A DNA stretch of 64,000 bases from JAHRVQ01 sp029941905 (GCA_029941905.1 JAPYTQ010000001.1:62001-126000); one strand, 5' to 3'; counted from the stretch's first letter, positions 9,004 through 18,171 are shown. Numbers and translations are program-made. Notes: generated by a model not told the origin, from the letters alone.

Positions 9004-9825
9004 TCATTCAAATTTATGTTCTTCCAGTAATCTCAAGATTTTCGCCTGCTGTTGTAGCGGCATGTTGGCAATTTCGCCCATAAACAAGGTGCCCTTGTCC
9101 GCCATCTCAACCCGGCCTATACGGCCTTTTTTTGCATCTGTGTAAGCACCGGGCACATGGCCGAACATCTCGCTTTCAAATGTCGAATCAGAAATACCAC
9201 CCATATTCACGGAAATAAAGGGGCCTTCTGGCGTTACAGATTGGCTGTGGATATAGCTGGCGAGAAGACTCTTACCGGTTCCATTCTCACCGGTAATCAG
9301 GATTGGAATGTCGCTGCCGGCGACTTGGCGAACTATTGCCATTAATTGCTGCATCGCCAGTGATTCACAGATGAACTTGTCGACGTTGTTACTCTCCTGC
9401 CGGAGAATTTTGTTTTCCGCCGACAGCTTGACATCTTTTTTTACTATCTCACCCAGCATGATCTGGGTTCGAATAGCGTTTACGAGTCGATTGTTGTCAT
9501 CCCATGGCTTCTCGATAAAATCCATCGCGCCACGCTTCATCGCCTCAACGGCAACATTCACCGTACCCCAACCAGTCATCACAATGATCGGGAGTTCTTT
9601 GTCGACTTCCCGGATCGATGAAATAAGCTCGAGCCCTTCCTTACCGGAGGTTGTGTCTTCCCTGTAGTTAAGATCAATTAATGCGAGTTGGAACGATTGG
9701 TTTTGGATCTGGGTGTAAGCATCACCCGGCGTACTGCAAGCGACTGACTCCAATCCTTCAGAGTTAAGCAACAGCTTTAGGGCGGTGATAATGTTCTTGT
9801 CGTCGTCCGCAATGAGTACGGTCAT
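9004..9825 (-). pseudogene. Sigma-54-type response regulator, receiver and proximal AAA+ part
   Basis: Receiver domain (residues 1-120) with the acidic pocket 'DDD' (7-9), phospho-acceptor Asp51 and conserved Lys in 'FIEKPWDD'. The AAA+ domain follows with Walker A 'GENGTGKS' (179-186). Two key elements are abnormal. The sigma-54-contacting GAFTGA loop reads GAYTDA (226-231). The Walker B motif reads 'LFMGEIA', with Gly250 where relatives have the catalytic Asp (codon GGC at 9078-9076, one transition from GAC). A TGA at 9006-9004 then cuts the protein at residue 273. The ATG at 9825 has a good AAGGTGTGA ribosome site. The full gene (9825-8440) would encode a regulator of about 461 residues. 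Confidence 0.88.
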
Positions 9826-9931
9826 TTCACACCTTAAAATCGTGTCCGGTTTCTTGAAGATGTGTTAACAATACAGACTAATTTAGTATTTTGGCGAGGA
9901 AATTTATCCGGAGGTGATCAAAGAAGGCTGC

Positions 9932-10549
9932 CTATACTGACCTCGAACCGAGTAACTTTCCGTATTTAGCTGAAAGTTCCAAATATGATTCCCCTCGATC
10001 AGACAGTTTGTAACCTGCCTCCAGGCTAACGGTTAAACCCAGTTGTTTTAATTTTCGCATGTCCTTTTTGAGATCCATCTGCTCTCTTTTTAACAAAGGC
10101 GCCAATTTAACCGATGGCATACCAGGATTCTCAGCGACAACGCAAAGGGTGTTCTTCGTCCACACACCCACTTTGCTGTTGCGATCCTTTTTTTCCAGCT
10201 TTGAATCCAGTACCAGCCATTCTGACTTGTCCTTAAGGGCACCCTGATCAGGAAGTTCCTTTTTTACATCGCCTAAATACCGAAAGCGAATACAGTTCAA
10301 ATCTCCCTCCGTGGAGTTGGCATCGAGATAAGCCAGCATTTCTTTGGCAGACTGGAACCCAGCCCTAAGCGCACCATTGTCGGTAATGTTTTTTGCAACG
10401 GTTGCCTGAATGCCAATCACTTCAATGGCACCGCCCCTCATTAACTGATATGTCCCGCCCAGCTTAACCTGAGGTCTCTTCCAACGCCTGTAGGTTCGAG
10501 TAATTTCACTGGCTCTAATACGACCCAGAAACTGACTCTTGAACATCAT
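9932..10549 (-). CDS. ASCH-domain protein with C-terminal winged helix
   Basis: A protein of about 205 residues from the ATG at 10549. An earlier GTG at 10585 is in frame but lacks a ribosome site, whereas GGAG lies upstream of 10549. The N-terminus has the ASCH hallmark: 'MFKSQFLGRIRASEITRTYRRW', in which the T-x-x-R-W element matches 'K-T-x-T-x-R-x-W' of ASCH proteins, then a beta-barrel strand pattern. ASCH is a PUA-related fold that binds RNA or nucleosides; E. coli YqfB is a nucleoside amidohydrolase of this fold. The last 70 residues look like a winged helix ('MDLKKDMRKLKQLGL...YKLSDRGESYL'). The neighbours are a FKBP and a tRNA-mannosyltransferase homologue, all on one strand. The function is not known. 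Confidence 0.75.
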   Translation of the reverse strand: MMFKSQFLGRIRASEITRTYRRWKRPQVKLGGTYQLMRGGAIEVIGIQATVAKNITDNGALRAGFQSAKEMLAYLDANSTEGDLNCIRFRYLGDVKKELPDQGALKDKSEWLVLDSKLEKKDRNSKVGVWTKNTLCVVAENPGMPSVKLAPLLKREQMDLKKDMRKLKQLGLTVSLEAGYKLSDRGESYLELSAKYGKLLGSRSV

Positions 10550-10615
10550 TAACACGGCACTCCAGTTAGATCGCTCCTTGGGCACATTATTAAGCTCTGA
10601 CCCGACCCATGCAGG

Positions 10616-11056
10616 CTAACCTTGGGATTCTCCGGGTTCAGCCTGCCTGGCTTCCAGCACGTGAATATCAAAGTTAAAAGTGATGCCCGCCAGGGGATGG
10701 TTACTGTCCACTGTGATCCCGTCTTCTTCCACGGATACCACCTTGACCACACTGGAATCATGTCCGGAACCAATCTGGAAAATCATGCCTGGTTGAATCT
10801 CCTTGGCATCACTCTGGATCATGTCCCTGGAAATGGTCCTGATTAACTGCCTCTGTGGCCATCCGTATGCCTCATCGGGACCCAGGGTGACCGAAAAATC
10901 ATCACCAATACTCCGACCTGCCAGAGCCTTTTCAAGACCTGATATCATTGTACCGTCACCTTCAACGAAAGACATGGATTCGCCACCTTCCGATGAGTCA
11001 ATAACCTCGTTGGCTTCATTTCTAATGGCATAATCAAACTTGTAGAACATTGGCAT
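10616..11056 (-). CDS. FKBP-type peptidyl-prolyl isomerase, SlyD-like
   Basis: A cytoplasmic prolyl isomerase and chaperone of about 146 residues. The ATG at 11056 is chosen because an AGAGGTGG ribosome site precedes it and the protein then starts 'MPMFYKFDYAIRNEANEVIDSS' like SlyD; a longer in-frame extension to 11236 has no homology. The FKBP half-domains 'SFVEGDGTMISGLEKALAGRSIGD' and 'HPLAGITFNFDIHVLEAR' flank the inserted IF chaperone domain ('DAYGWPQRQLIRTI...VKVVSVEEDGITVDSNH'). The His/Cys-rich metal-binding tail of E. coli SlyD is absent, so nickel delivery is unlikely. It lies downstream of the glycosyltransferase on the same strand (67-base gap). Confidence 0.9.
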   Translation of the reverse strand: MPMFYKFDYAIRNEANEVIDSSEGGESMSFVEGDGTMISGLEKALAGRSIGDDFSVTLGPDEAYGWPQRQLIRTISRDMIQSDAKEIQPGMIFQIGSGHDSSVVKVVSVEEDGITVDSNHPLAGITFNFDIHVLEARQAEPGESQG

Positions 11057-11123
11057 ACTGGACCACCTCTGTGCCGCGCAACGGTGATTATAACGCTTAT
11101 TAAAAAGTTCGGTGTCACAACCC

Positions 11124-12197
11124 TCAAAGTTGTTGCAATAGTTCTCGCCATGATCTTTGAACATCATCCCAGCTAACCTGTTCAGGCAACACCGGTTTTT
11201 GCTGGTGATCATATTCACCTTCCCATATTTGCTCAATCATACCAACCGCATCTTCGAGATCCCTGAACCGGTACCTCGGGGAGACGAATTCACGATAGGC
11301 CAGATCATCAGGCACCACTGGCATACACCCAGCCTGTATTGCTTCCAGAACGGCCAGCCCCTGAAATTCATGTCGAGCAGTGGACAAAACAATGTGGCAG
11401 TCATCAAGTAGCCGCAGATAGGATTCCCTGTCTTTAATAAACCCTTTCTGGCCTAACTTGCTGGCCTGTTGTAGCACCTCGCAACAAGCGACGATCTCTT
11501 CGGGCACTTGTCGGAACGATTGCCCAATGATGTGAAACCTGAAATCCAGCGATGTTTTTAACAGAGACTGGACGAGATTGCTCAGCTCTACTACCCCCTT
11601 GTCGTGTTCCCAGCGATGATTCCAGACGATATTCAACAGCGACGGTTTTGCGGTTTCCGCCACATCCCGGGGTCGTAGCGCAACAGCAATGACCTGGCTT
11701 TTTTCTTCCAGCGATAGACGTATACCAGGCGGGACACCATCCGGCATCTTTTCCAGAAACTGTGATACGCCCCGGACAAACGATTGGCGGTTGAACTCTG
11801 AATTAAAAACCAGCTGGTCTGCCGATATCGCACTATAAATACTGGTTATCTGGCGCTCAACCAGGTGATTGGCACTGGCTTCTTCAAAGTAAGCTTCATC
11901 AGGATACGCGAACTGATTCTCATGGAAGTACAGAATCGATGGTACATTTGCCAGTGTCTTGCACATCCCCTTTAGCGCGGACAAATCTGTCATCGAGGTG
12001 GCGATGACGAGATCATACTGAAATTTCAGCCGTTCGTCCTGCGACATTGTTAAACTGTTACCGCGAAATCTCCAGCTGAAAAACCGGGGCGGTAAGGTAA
12101 CCGTGGTAAACTCATGCTCCTGTAGCTGCTCGACCAGCCCTTCACGCCAGTAACGATGGCTCATCGCATCATAAGGTGATAACAGCAGGATCTTCAT
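11124..12197 (-). CDS. tRNA-queuosine alpha-mannosyltransferase-like glycosyltransferase
   Basis: About 357 residues from the ATG at 12197; an upstream in-frame extension to 12356 is not supported. The N-terminal 170 residues match the QTMAN/DUF3524 domain. The phrases 'LLSPYDAMSHRYWREGLVEQL', 'TLPPRFFSWRFRGNSL', 'DLVIATSMTDLSALKG' and 'YFHENQFAYP' are hallmarks of the GTDC1/QTMAN family. The C-terminal half is a GT-B glycosyltransferase group 1 domain ('IVWNHRWEHDKG', then 'CHIVLSTARHEFQGLAVLEAIQAGCMPVVP' with the donor-binding E-x7-E). Animal QTMAN mannosylates queuosine in tRNA-Asp. Bacterial members share the fold, and their substrate is generally inferred. It is divergent from the reductase gene at 12312. 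Confidence 0.82.
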   Translation of the reverse strand: MKILLLSPYDAMSHRYWREGLVEQLQEHEFTTVTLPPRFFSWRFRGNSLTMSQDERLKFQYDLVIATSMTDLSALKGMCKTLANVPSILYFHENQFAYPDEAYFEEASANHLVERQITSIYSAISADQLVFNSEFNRQSFVRGVSQFLEKMPDGVPPGIRLSLEEKSQVIAVALRPRDVAETAKPSLLNIVWNHRWEHDKGVVELSNLVQSLLKTSLDFRFHIIGQSFRQVPEEIVACCEVLQQASKLGQKGFIKDRESYLRLLDDCHIVLSTARHEFQGLAVLEAIQAGCMPVVPDDLAYREFVSPRYRFRDLEDAVGMIEQIWEGEYDHQQKPVLPEQVSWDDVQRSWRELLQQL

Positions 12198-12311
12198 ACA
12201 ATAGGTTCCTATGATCATTTCGGATCTGGCGATGCCGGGGCCAAAATAGTACCCGTATTCAGGCAGCTTCTGTAGAATACGCACCGCACAGCAATCAGGT
12301 TTGAGGCAATT

Positions 12312-13529
12312 ATGGCAGGAATAGTGATTATTGGTGGTGGACAGGCAGCGGGACAAGCTGCAGCCAGTTTTCGCCAGGCAGGGTATGAAGACGAGTTGAT
12401 AATTCTGGGGGAAGAGCCATTTCCACCTTACCAGCGCCCGCCTCTCTCAAAACAGTACCTGTCAGGGGAACTTCCCCTTGAACGAGTTTATGTCCGTGCC
12501 GAGAAATTCTACCGGGACAAAAACATTGAAATTCGCACCAGCACCCGGGTTGATTCAATCAATCCGGCGGCAGGCACAGTCACTACCAGCAGCGTTGATG
12601 AGGTAGCGTATGACAAGTTGTTAATCGCCACCGGCAGTCGTCCCCGAATCCTCAAAATGCCAGGGAGTGACCTTGAGGGTATCCACTATCTCAGAACCAT
12701 TGCTGATGTTGATGCGATTCGAAACGCCATGCCAGATGCCAGGAACGTAGTCATTGTAGGCGGTGGCTATATCGGCCTCGAAGTCGCATCCGTTACCGTT
12801 ACTGCCGGGTTGAATGTCACGGTTCTGGAAATGGAACAACGAATATTACAGCGCGTGACGACACCGGAGATGAGCGAGTACTATCACAACCTGCATTCTG
12901 ATCGCGGGCTCAATATACTCACAGAGACAACGGTCAGTGGTTTTGAAGGCGACGGTAAGGTTTCAAAAGTGCTCTGCAGTAACAGTGGCGGTGATATCGC
13001 CATCGACGCAGATCTGGTCATCGTTGGCATTGGAATTCTGCCGAATGTTGAGCTTGCGCTGGAAGCAGGCATTGACTGCGATAATGGCATCCTGGTGGAT
13101 GAACATTGCCGTACTTCCCTGACCGACATCTACGCCATTGGTGATTGCACCAACCACCCTAACCCTATTCTCGACCGCCGTCTTCGACTGGAATCAGTGC
13201 CCAATGCGCTTGAGCAGGCACGGGTAGCTGCTGCCAATATACTGGGTGGGGACAAGATCTACGCAAGCGTACCCTGGTTCTGGTCAGACCAGTATGAACT
13301 AAAGCTGCAAATGGTGGGCTTTTCTACCGATGGTGATACCCAGGTAGTGCGTGGAAACAAAGACATCAACGAGTTTGCGGTTTTCTACCTGAAAAACAAT
13401 GCTGTGATTGCCGTGGACGCGGTCAATAGTCCGCGAGAATTTATGATCTGCAAGCAACTCTATGGTAAAACAGTGGACCCAACGCAGTTGGCAGACCCTT
13501 TATTTGATTTAAAGTTGCTCCTGAAATAG
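12312..13529 (+). CDS. Ferredoxin/rubredoxin reductase, FAD- and NAD(P)H-binding
   Basis: A 405-residue flavoprotein of the type that passes electrons from NAD(P)H to a ferredoxin or rubredoxin, usually for a cytochrome P450, dioxygenase or alkane hydroxylase. It has an FAD Rossmann motif 'IVIIGGGQAAGQAAASFR' at the N-terminus, then 'PPYQRPPLSKQYL', a second nucleotide motif 'VVIVGGGYIGLEVAS' (about residues 145-160) and the FAD-contacting 'DIYAIGDCTNHP' (about 272-283). The C-terminal domain has 'PWFWSDQYELKLQMVG', typical of this class. No ferredoxin or oxygenase gene lies nearby, so its partner is encoded elsewhere. Confidence 0.9.
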   Translation: MAGIVIIGGGQAAGQAAASFRQAGYEDELIILGEEPFPPYQRPPLSKQYLSGELPLERVYVRAEKFYRDKNIEIRTSTRVDSINPAAGTVTTSSVDEVAYDKLLIATGSRPRILKMPGSDLEGIHYLRTIADVDAIRNAMPDARNVVIVGGGYIGLEVASVTVTAGLNVTVLEMEQRILQRVTTPEMSEYYHNLHSDRGLNILTETTVSGFEGDGKVSKVLCSNSGGDIAIDADLVIVGIGILPNVELALEAGIDCDNGILVDEHCRTSLTDIYAIGDCTNHPNPILDRRLRLESVPNALEQARVAAANILGGDKIYASVPWFWSDQYELKLQMVGFSTDGDTQVVRGNKDINEFAVFYLKNNAVIAVDAVNSPREFMICKQLYGKTVDPTQLADPLFDLKLLLK

Positions 13530-13575
13530 ATGGGGTGCGATTTCGCTTCGGTACGGATATTGATAATGTTGCCTC

Positions 13576-14508
13576 ATGCTACATAGTCTTGAAATAGACA
13601 AGGTCACCAAGGTCTTTGGTGACAACGTTGCTGTCGATAAGATCTCCGCAAATATTCCTACCGGCAGTATTTATGGATTTCTGGGGCCCAACGGCGCTGG
13701 TAAGACCACCACCATCCGAATGATTATGAGCATTCTCTATCCCGACGCTGGTTCCATAAAACTGTTTGGAAGCCTAACCCCGGAACAATGCAAAGATCGC
13801 CTGGGATACCTGCCTGAGGAAAAAGGTCTCTACAAAAAAATGAAAACCATCGAGCTGATAACGTATTTTGGCCGACTGAAAGGCATACCAGGATCGTTGG
13901 CACGAAGCAAAGCCCTGCAACTACTGCAACAGTTTGGGCTGGGTAGTTGTGCTGATCTCCGCTGCGACGCCCTGTCTAAAGGTATGGGGCAGAAAGTACA
14001 GATAATTGCTACCTTGCTGCATGAACCGGAGTTAGTCATATTGGACGAACCATTTTCCGGGCTTGATCCGATTAACGTAGAGGTTGTACGGGATATCATT
14101 CTTGATCTGAAACGCGCAGGCAAAACCGTCATTTTTTCAACTCATGTGATGGAGCAGGCGGAACAGATTTGTGACTACATTTTGCTGATCAATAATGGCA
14201 AAAAGATTCTCGATGGGTCTCTTGCTGAAGTTAAAAAATGCGGTCACCAGACAATTTCGCTCGAATATGAAGGTTCCGGTGAGGTGCTGCGCAATTTACC
14301 GGGTGTCACACGTGTTAATGATATGGGCAAGGCGGCGGAACTGTCGTTGCAACCGGATGCCGATCCCCAATCCATTCTCACAAGGATTGTTCCTGAACTC
14401 ACCTTGCGTAGCTTCACTGTGAATGATCCATCATTGCACGAAATTTTCGTTCGCAGCGTGGGTGATATTGATGAAACTGTGCCTCAGGATCATGGCCCGG
14501 AGTCATGA
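13576..14508 (+). CDS. ABC-2 type exporter ATPase (NatA-like)
   Basis: A 310-residue ATPase of the ABC-2 exporter class. Walker A 'GPNGAGKTT' (37-45), Q-loop region 'GYLPEEKGLYKKM', signature 'LSKGMGQK' (a variant of LSGGQ common in NatA/CcmA-like proteins), Walker B 'LVILDEPFSGLDP' and switch His 'FSTHVMEQAE' are visible. A C-terminal regulatory domain (about 215-310, DUF4162-like) follows. It overlaps the permease gene by 4 bases (ATGA), so the two are translationally coupled. NatAB exports sodium in Bacillus; the substrate here is unknown. Confidence 0.93.
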   Translation: MLHSLEIDKVTKVFGDNVAVDKISANIPTGSIYGFLGPNGAGKTTTIRMIMSILYPDAGSIKLFGSLTPEQCKDRLGYLPEEKGLYKKMKTIELITYFGRLKGIPGSLARSKALQLLQQFGLGSCADLRCDALSKGMGQKVQIIATLLHEPELVILDEPFSGLDPINVEVVRDIILDLKRAGKTVIFSTHVMEQAEQICDYILLINNGKKILDGSLAEVKKCGHQTISLEYEGSGEVLRNLPGVTRVNDMGKAAELSLQPDADPQSILTRIVPELTLRSFTVNDPSLHEIFVRSVGDIDETVPQDHGPES

Positions 14509-16085
14509 ACAGGGCATTGCTGGTCGCGCAGAGAGAGTTCATGGAGAACATCCGGACCAGGGGATTCTGGATTGGGATTCTGATGATGCCGGTGATGCTG
14601 ATCCTGATTGGATTGATTCCAATTATTGTCGAATCGACTCGTGAGGCAAAAAAATTTGCGGTTATCGATCACTCCGGCTGGCTATTGAAAACTGTCCAGC
14701 AGCAAATTGCTTCCACTGACATGATGTTCTACTTGAGGGAACCGGTAGACGCTAATTCCCGTACGCCCCTCGATGCATTAAAAAAGGCACTGGCGGATCT
14801 ACCTGACGAAAAATTGCAAGTGATCAGTCAATACCTGGTCACCACAGATGCCAGCCATTCTCTTGATGAACTGGATACTTTCGGTGCACCGCAACTTGCG
14901 ACCAGTGTTCGTCGCCAAATCGAAGATCAACGAATAGACGTAAATCGCTGGTGGCAATCACTCTCAATCGAAGACAGGTCAGCATTATCTTCGGGGATAT
15001 CGACCAATTCCTTTTTAATAGATAACAATTTTTCCAACGAAGTTGAGATCCTGAACGAAGCCATCCACCGAGAGGATTTGTTTGCTTACTTCATTATTGG
15101 AAAAGACCCGGTAGAGAGCAGCGAAGGGTCTCGATACATTTCAAACAACCTCACCGACCGCGACCTGTTAAATTGGTTTAGCAATATCGTGACCCGACAG
15201 ATCCGCCAGGTTCGATTGCAACAGGAAAACATGGACCCTGTGGTTGCCTCGTGGATAAATCAGGCCATTGTTTTCGATGGTTTGACAATCTCTAAAGATG
15301 GCTCGGTTGAGGCAGTGGATTCTCAGGATGTGGTTCGCCAATGGGCTCCCGTGGTGTTTGTCTACTTTTTATGGATCTCAATTCTGATCAACAGCCAGAT
15401 GCTGCTTACCAACACCATCGAAGAAAAGTCCAACAAGTTAATCGAGGTGCTGCTCTCATCAATTTCTCCCATTGCACTGATGGCGGGAAAGATCATGGGT
15501 ATTGCAGCCACCGGTCTGACAATAATTTTTTCCTGGGGCATCATGATCTTTGGTTTCTTTGTGATTCTTCCCCAGCTGGCGGGTCTGAAGTTACCTTTCA
15601 ACTTGAGTGAAGTCGCGGCAGACCCCTGGTTCCTGGGGTCATTCCTGGTTTACTTCCTGCTGGGCTATTTACTCTATGCCGCTATCCTGGTGGGCCTGGG
15701 TTCAGTTTGTAACAATCTGAAGGAAGCCCAGAACCTGATGTTACCGGTGCAACTGGTGCAAATGTTACCAATTCTGTTAATGGTCCCCATTGGTCGCGAC
15801 CCGAATGGAACCCTGGCGCAGGTGCTCTCCTATGTTCCACCGTTGACCCCGTTCGTAATGATGAATCGTGCTGCCGCACCTCCCACAACCACGGAATATG
15901 TGTTGACAACCCTTTTGTTGCTCGTTTCTATCGTCGCCGCGTTGTGGGTCGCGGCGAAAATCTTCCGCATTGGCATTCTACTGACGGGCAAACCACCAGG
16001 ATTCCTGGAGATTCTACGCTGGCTGAAAGCACCGGTCACACAATCTAACCTGCCTGTCAGAAGTGCTGACACAAGCGCCTTATGA
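14505..16085 (+). CDS. ABC-2 type exporter permease (NatB-like)
   Basis: A 526-residue membrane protein with the NatB/ABC-2 layout. It begins 'MNRALLVAQREFMENIRTRGFW', followed by a first transmembrane helix (about residues 22-42) and a large extracytoplasmic domain of about 240 residues. Five more transmembrane helices lie between about 285 and 490, with the family phrase 'SNKLIEVLLSSISPIALMAGKIMG' between the second and third. The 4-base ATGA overlaps at both ends couple it to its ATPase upstream and to threonine dehydratase downstream. The pairing with an amino-acid catabolic enzyme is probably positional. Confidence 0.92.
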   Translation: MNRALLVAQREFMENIRTRGFWIGILMMPVMLILIGLIPIIVESTREAKKFAVIDHSGWLLKTVQQQIASTDMMFYLREPVDANSRTPLDALKKALADLPDEKLQVISQYLVTTDASHSLDELDTFGAPQLATSVRRQIEDQRIDVNRWWQSLSIEDRSALSSGISTNSFLIDNNFSNEVEILNEAIHREDLFAYFIIGKDPVESSEGSRYISNNLTDRDLLNWFSNIVTRQIRQVRLQQENMDPVVASWINQAIVFDGLTISKDGSVEAVDSQDVVRQWAPVVFVYFLWISILINSQMLLTNTIEEKSNKLIEVLLSSISPIALMAGKIMGIAATGLTIIFSWGIMIFGFFVILPQLAGLKLPFNLSEVAADPWFLGSFLVYFLLGYLLYAAILVGLGSVCNNLKEAQNLMLPVQLVQMLPILLMVPIGRDPNGTLAQVLSYVPPLTPFVMMNRAAAPPTTTEYVLTTLLLLVSIVAALWVAAKIFRIGILLTGKPPGFLEILRWLKAPVTQSNLPVRSADTSAL

Positions 16086-17320
16086 AAGAATCAGAATTCG
16101 CAAACCCGGGTTTCAGCGTCGATGGCATTATCAGAGCCCAGAAGTTGATTGCGCCATACATTATTAAAACTCCCATCACGCATTCGGCAACTCTCTCCGC
16201 CATGTGTGATTGCGATATCCTGTTTAAACTTGAAAACCTGCAAATGACCGGCTCATTCAAGGAACGCGGCGCGGTGAACAAGCTCCTGAGTCTGGACGCG
16301 AGTCAGCGCAGGCAGGGTGTCATTGCAGCGAGTGCCGGTAATCATGCCCAGGCAGTCGCCTACCATGCCAGCAAATTGGGTATATCAACCAAAATTGTCA
16401 TGCCCAGGCACAGCCCGCTGGTAAAAATCCGCTCGACCGAACACTGGGGCGCAGAAGTTATTCTTGAAGGAGAAACCTTTGATGAAGCATTCCTGCACTC
16501 CCAGCACCTGATGGAGAAAGAGAATAGAATTTATCTCCATCCCTTCGATGATCCAAGGGTTGCAGAAGGACAGGGTACCCTCGCGCCGGAGATTCTGTCA
16601 GATCCACGCTGTGAATCACTCGATGCCATTTTGGTTCCCGTTGGCGGTGGGGGCTTGATCGCCGGGATCACGACCTACGTCAAGTCAGTTATCCCCGAGA
16701 TCCGGGTGATTGGGGTTGAAGAATCGACGGTGGATGCGATGTCACAGTCGACACGCGCAGGACGAATTGTTGATTTGGCTCCCCAGCCGACCATTGCCGA
16801 TGGAATTGCCGTCGGCAGGGTAGGATCTGTAAACCTGGGTATCGTGATTAAATCCGTTGATGACATCGTGACTGTGAGTAGTGATGAGATTGCCAATGCC
16901 ATCATGCTGATGCTCGAGATAGAAAAGACGGTCATCGAAGGCGCCGCTGCGGTTACGCTGGCCGCTCTGCTCAATCATCGATTGCCTTGGCTTCACGGTA
17001 AAAGAGTCCTGTCAGTGATTTCTGGCGGTAACATTGATGTGAATGTACTCTCCAAGATTATCAACCGCGGTCTCAGTCACGATGGACGCATTGTCAAGCT
17101 GGAGTCGATAATTGCAGACAGGCCAGGCGCACTTGAGACTCTGCTGGGCATATTCCGGGAGTCTGGTGCAAACGTACTTGAAGTACACCATCATCGGTTT
17201 TCCGGCCAGGCACCCGTGGGGCAGATTGGTATTTCCATTACCGTGGAGACACGCAATCAACATCATATAGATCAACTCAAGGCCCTGCTGAATACTCGCG
17301 GTTATTCGGCTGATATCTGA
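16082..17320 (+). CDS. ilvA: Threonine ammonia-lyase with C-terminal ACT domain
   Basis: A PLP enzyme of 412 residues that deaminates L-threonine to 2-oxobutyrate. The PLP Lys is K60 in 'TGSFKERGA'. The substrate loop 'AASAGNHAQAVAYHA' and the glycine-rich phosphate-binding loop 'VPVGGGGLIAGI' (about 184-195) are intact. A single ACT domain lies at about 335-405 ('IIADRPGALETLLGIFRESGANVLEVHH'). One ACT domain and a length near 400 match the TdcB-like 'biodegradative with ACT' group rather than the 500-residue biosynthetic IlvA, so the symbol is approximate. It overlaps the permease gene by 4 bases. Confidence 0.9.
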   Translation: MKESEFANPGFSVDGIIRAQKLIAPYIIKTPITHSATLSAMCDCDILFKLENLQMTGSFKERGAVNKLLSLDASQRRQGVIAASAGNHAQAVAYHASKLGISTKIVMPRHSPLVKIRSTEHWGAEVILEGETFDEAFLHSQHLMEKENRIYLHPFDDPRVAEGQGTLAPEILSDPRCESLDAILVPVGGGGLIAGITTYVKSVIPEIRVIGVEESTVDAMSQSTRAGRIVDLAPQPTIADGIAVGRVGSVNLGIVIKSVDDIVTVSSDEIANAIMLMLEIEKTVIEGAAAVTLAALLNHRLPWLHGKRVLSVISGGNIDVNVLSKIINRGLSHDGRIVKLESIIADRPGALETLLGIFRESGANVLEVHHHRFSGQAPVGQIGISITVETRNQHHIDQLKALLNTRGYSADI

Positions 17321-17385
17321 TATATCAATCGACCCAACGCGGGTAAGACTTGGCGATATTAAGCAAATCATGTACCGTGTCAGTT

Positions 17386-18150
17386 ATGCAGACAAATAAA
17401 ACCCAGAATAGCCAGGCTGTCTCCTCGCCAGGCACAAATGCAAGGCCCAAAGAGGTCGCTGACTGGCAACACAAACTGTCTGAAGTCTGGCTTGAATGGC
17501 GAACCCTGATTATCTTCCTGATTGTTATGGTGTTATTTCGCTCCGCTATTGCTGACTGGAACCAGGTCCCCTCAGGCTCAATGAAGCCGACTATTCTTGA
17601 GGGTGATCGAATCGTTGTTAACAAGCTCGCCTACGACCTGAAAATCCCGTTTACGACCTGGCATCTTGCTGAATGGAGTGTGCCAAAAAGGGGCGAGATT
17701 GTTACCTTCTATTCACCTGATGATGAGAAGTTGCTGATAAAGCGGGTTATCGGGATTCCCGGAGACGTCATCAGAATGCGCGATAACCAACTCTATATTA
17801 ATGGTGAACCTGCGACCTACGATCGACTCGATGCAAGTATCGTCAATCAACTGGACTATTATCAACGACGTACTCACTCCTTTTTCAATGAGAAATATCA
17901 AGAAGTCGAGCATGCCGTTATGTTGCGCGCTGCTGCGCCGAATGAATACAACAGCTTTGGACCCATAGAAATTCCGGCTGGTCAGTACATGATGCTGGGC
18001 GACAACCGGGACAACAGCCGGGATTCCCGTCGTATTGGCCTGGTATCAAGGGACAGGATTACTGGCCGGGCGCATACCGTTGCATTTTCAGTGGACTACG
18101 AGGAATACTACATGCCTCGAATAGATCGATTCCTCAGACCTCTTAACTAA
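17386..18150 (+). CDS. lepB: Signal peptidase I
   Basis: A membrane serine protease that removes signal peptides from exported proteins. The ATG at 17386 (254 residues) is preferred to a TTG 36 bases upstream. One transmembrane segment is clear (about residues 39-57), followed by the catalytic Ser65 in 'VPSGSMKPT' and the general base Lys119 in 'LLIKRVIGIPGD'. The conserved box 'MLGDNRDNSRDSR' and the closing 'GRAHTVAFS' are present. E. coli LepB has a second, N-terminal transmembrane segment and is about 320 residues; this shorter single-anchor form is common in other gammaproteobacteria. It does not neighbour lepA or rnc, so it may be a second copy. Confidence 0.93.
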   Translation: MQTNKTQNSQAVSSPGTNARPKEVADWQHKLSEVWLEWRTLIIFLIVMVLFRSAIADWNQVPSGSMKPTILEGDRIVVNKLAYDLKIPFTTWHLAEWSVPKRGEIVTFYSPDDEKLLIKRVIGIPGDVIRMRDNQLYINGEPATYDRLDASIVNQLDYYQRRTHSFFNEKYQEVEHAVMLRAAAPNEYNSFGPIEIPAGQYMMLGDNRDNSRDSRRIGLVSRDRITGRAHTVAFSVDYEEYYMPRIDRFLRPLN

Positions 18151-18171
18151 CCTGCCGATCATAATTACCGT

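Noticed and set aside
11057..11236. Upstream extension of the SlyD-like frame
   Set aside because: It has no homology to FKBPs, and an AGAGGTGG ribosome site directly precedes the ATG at 11056.
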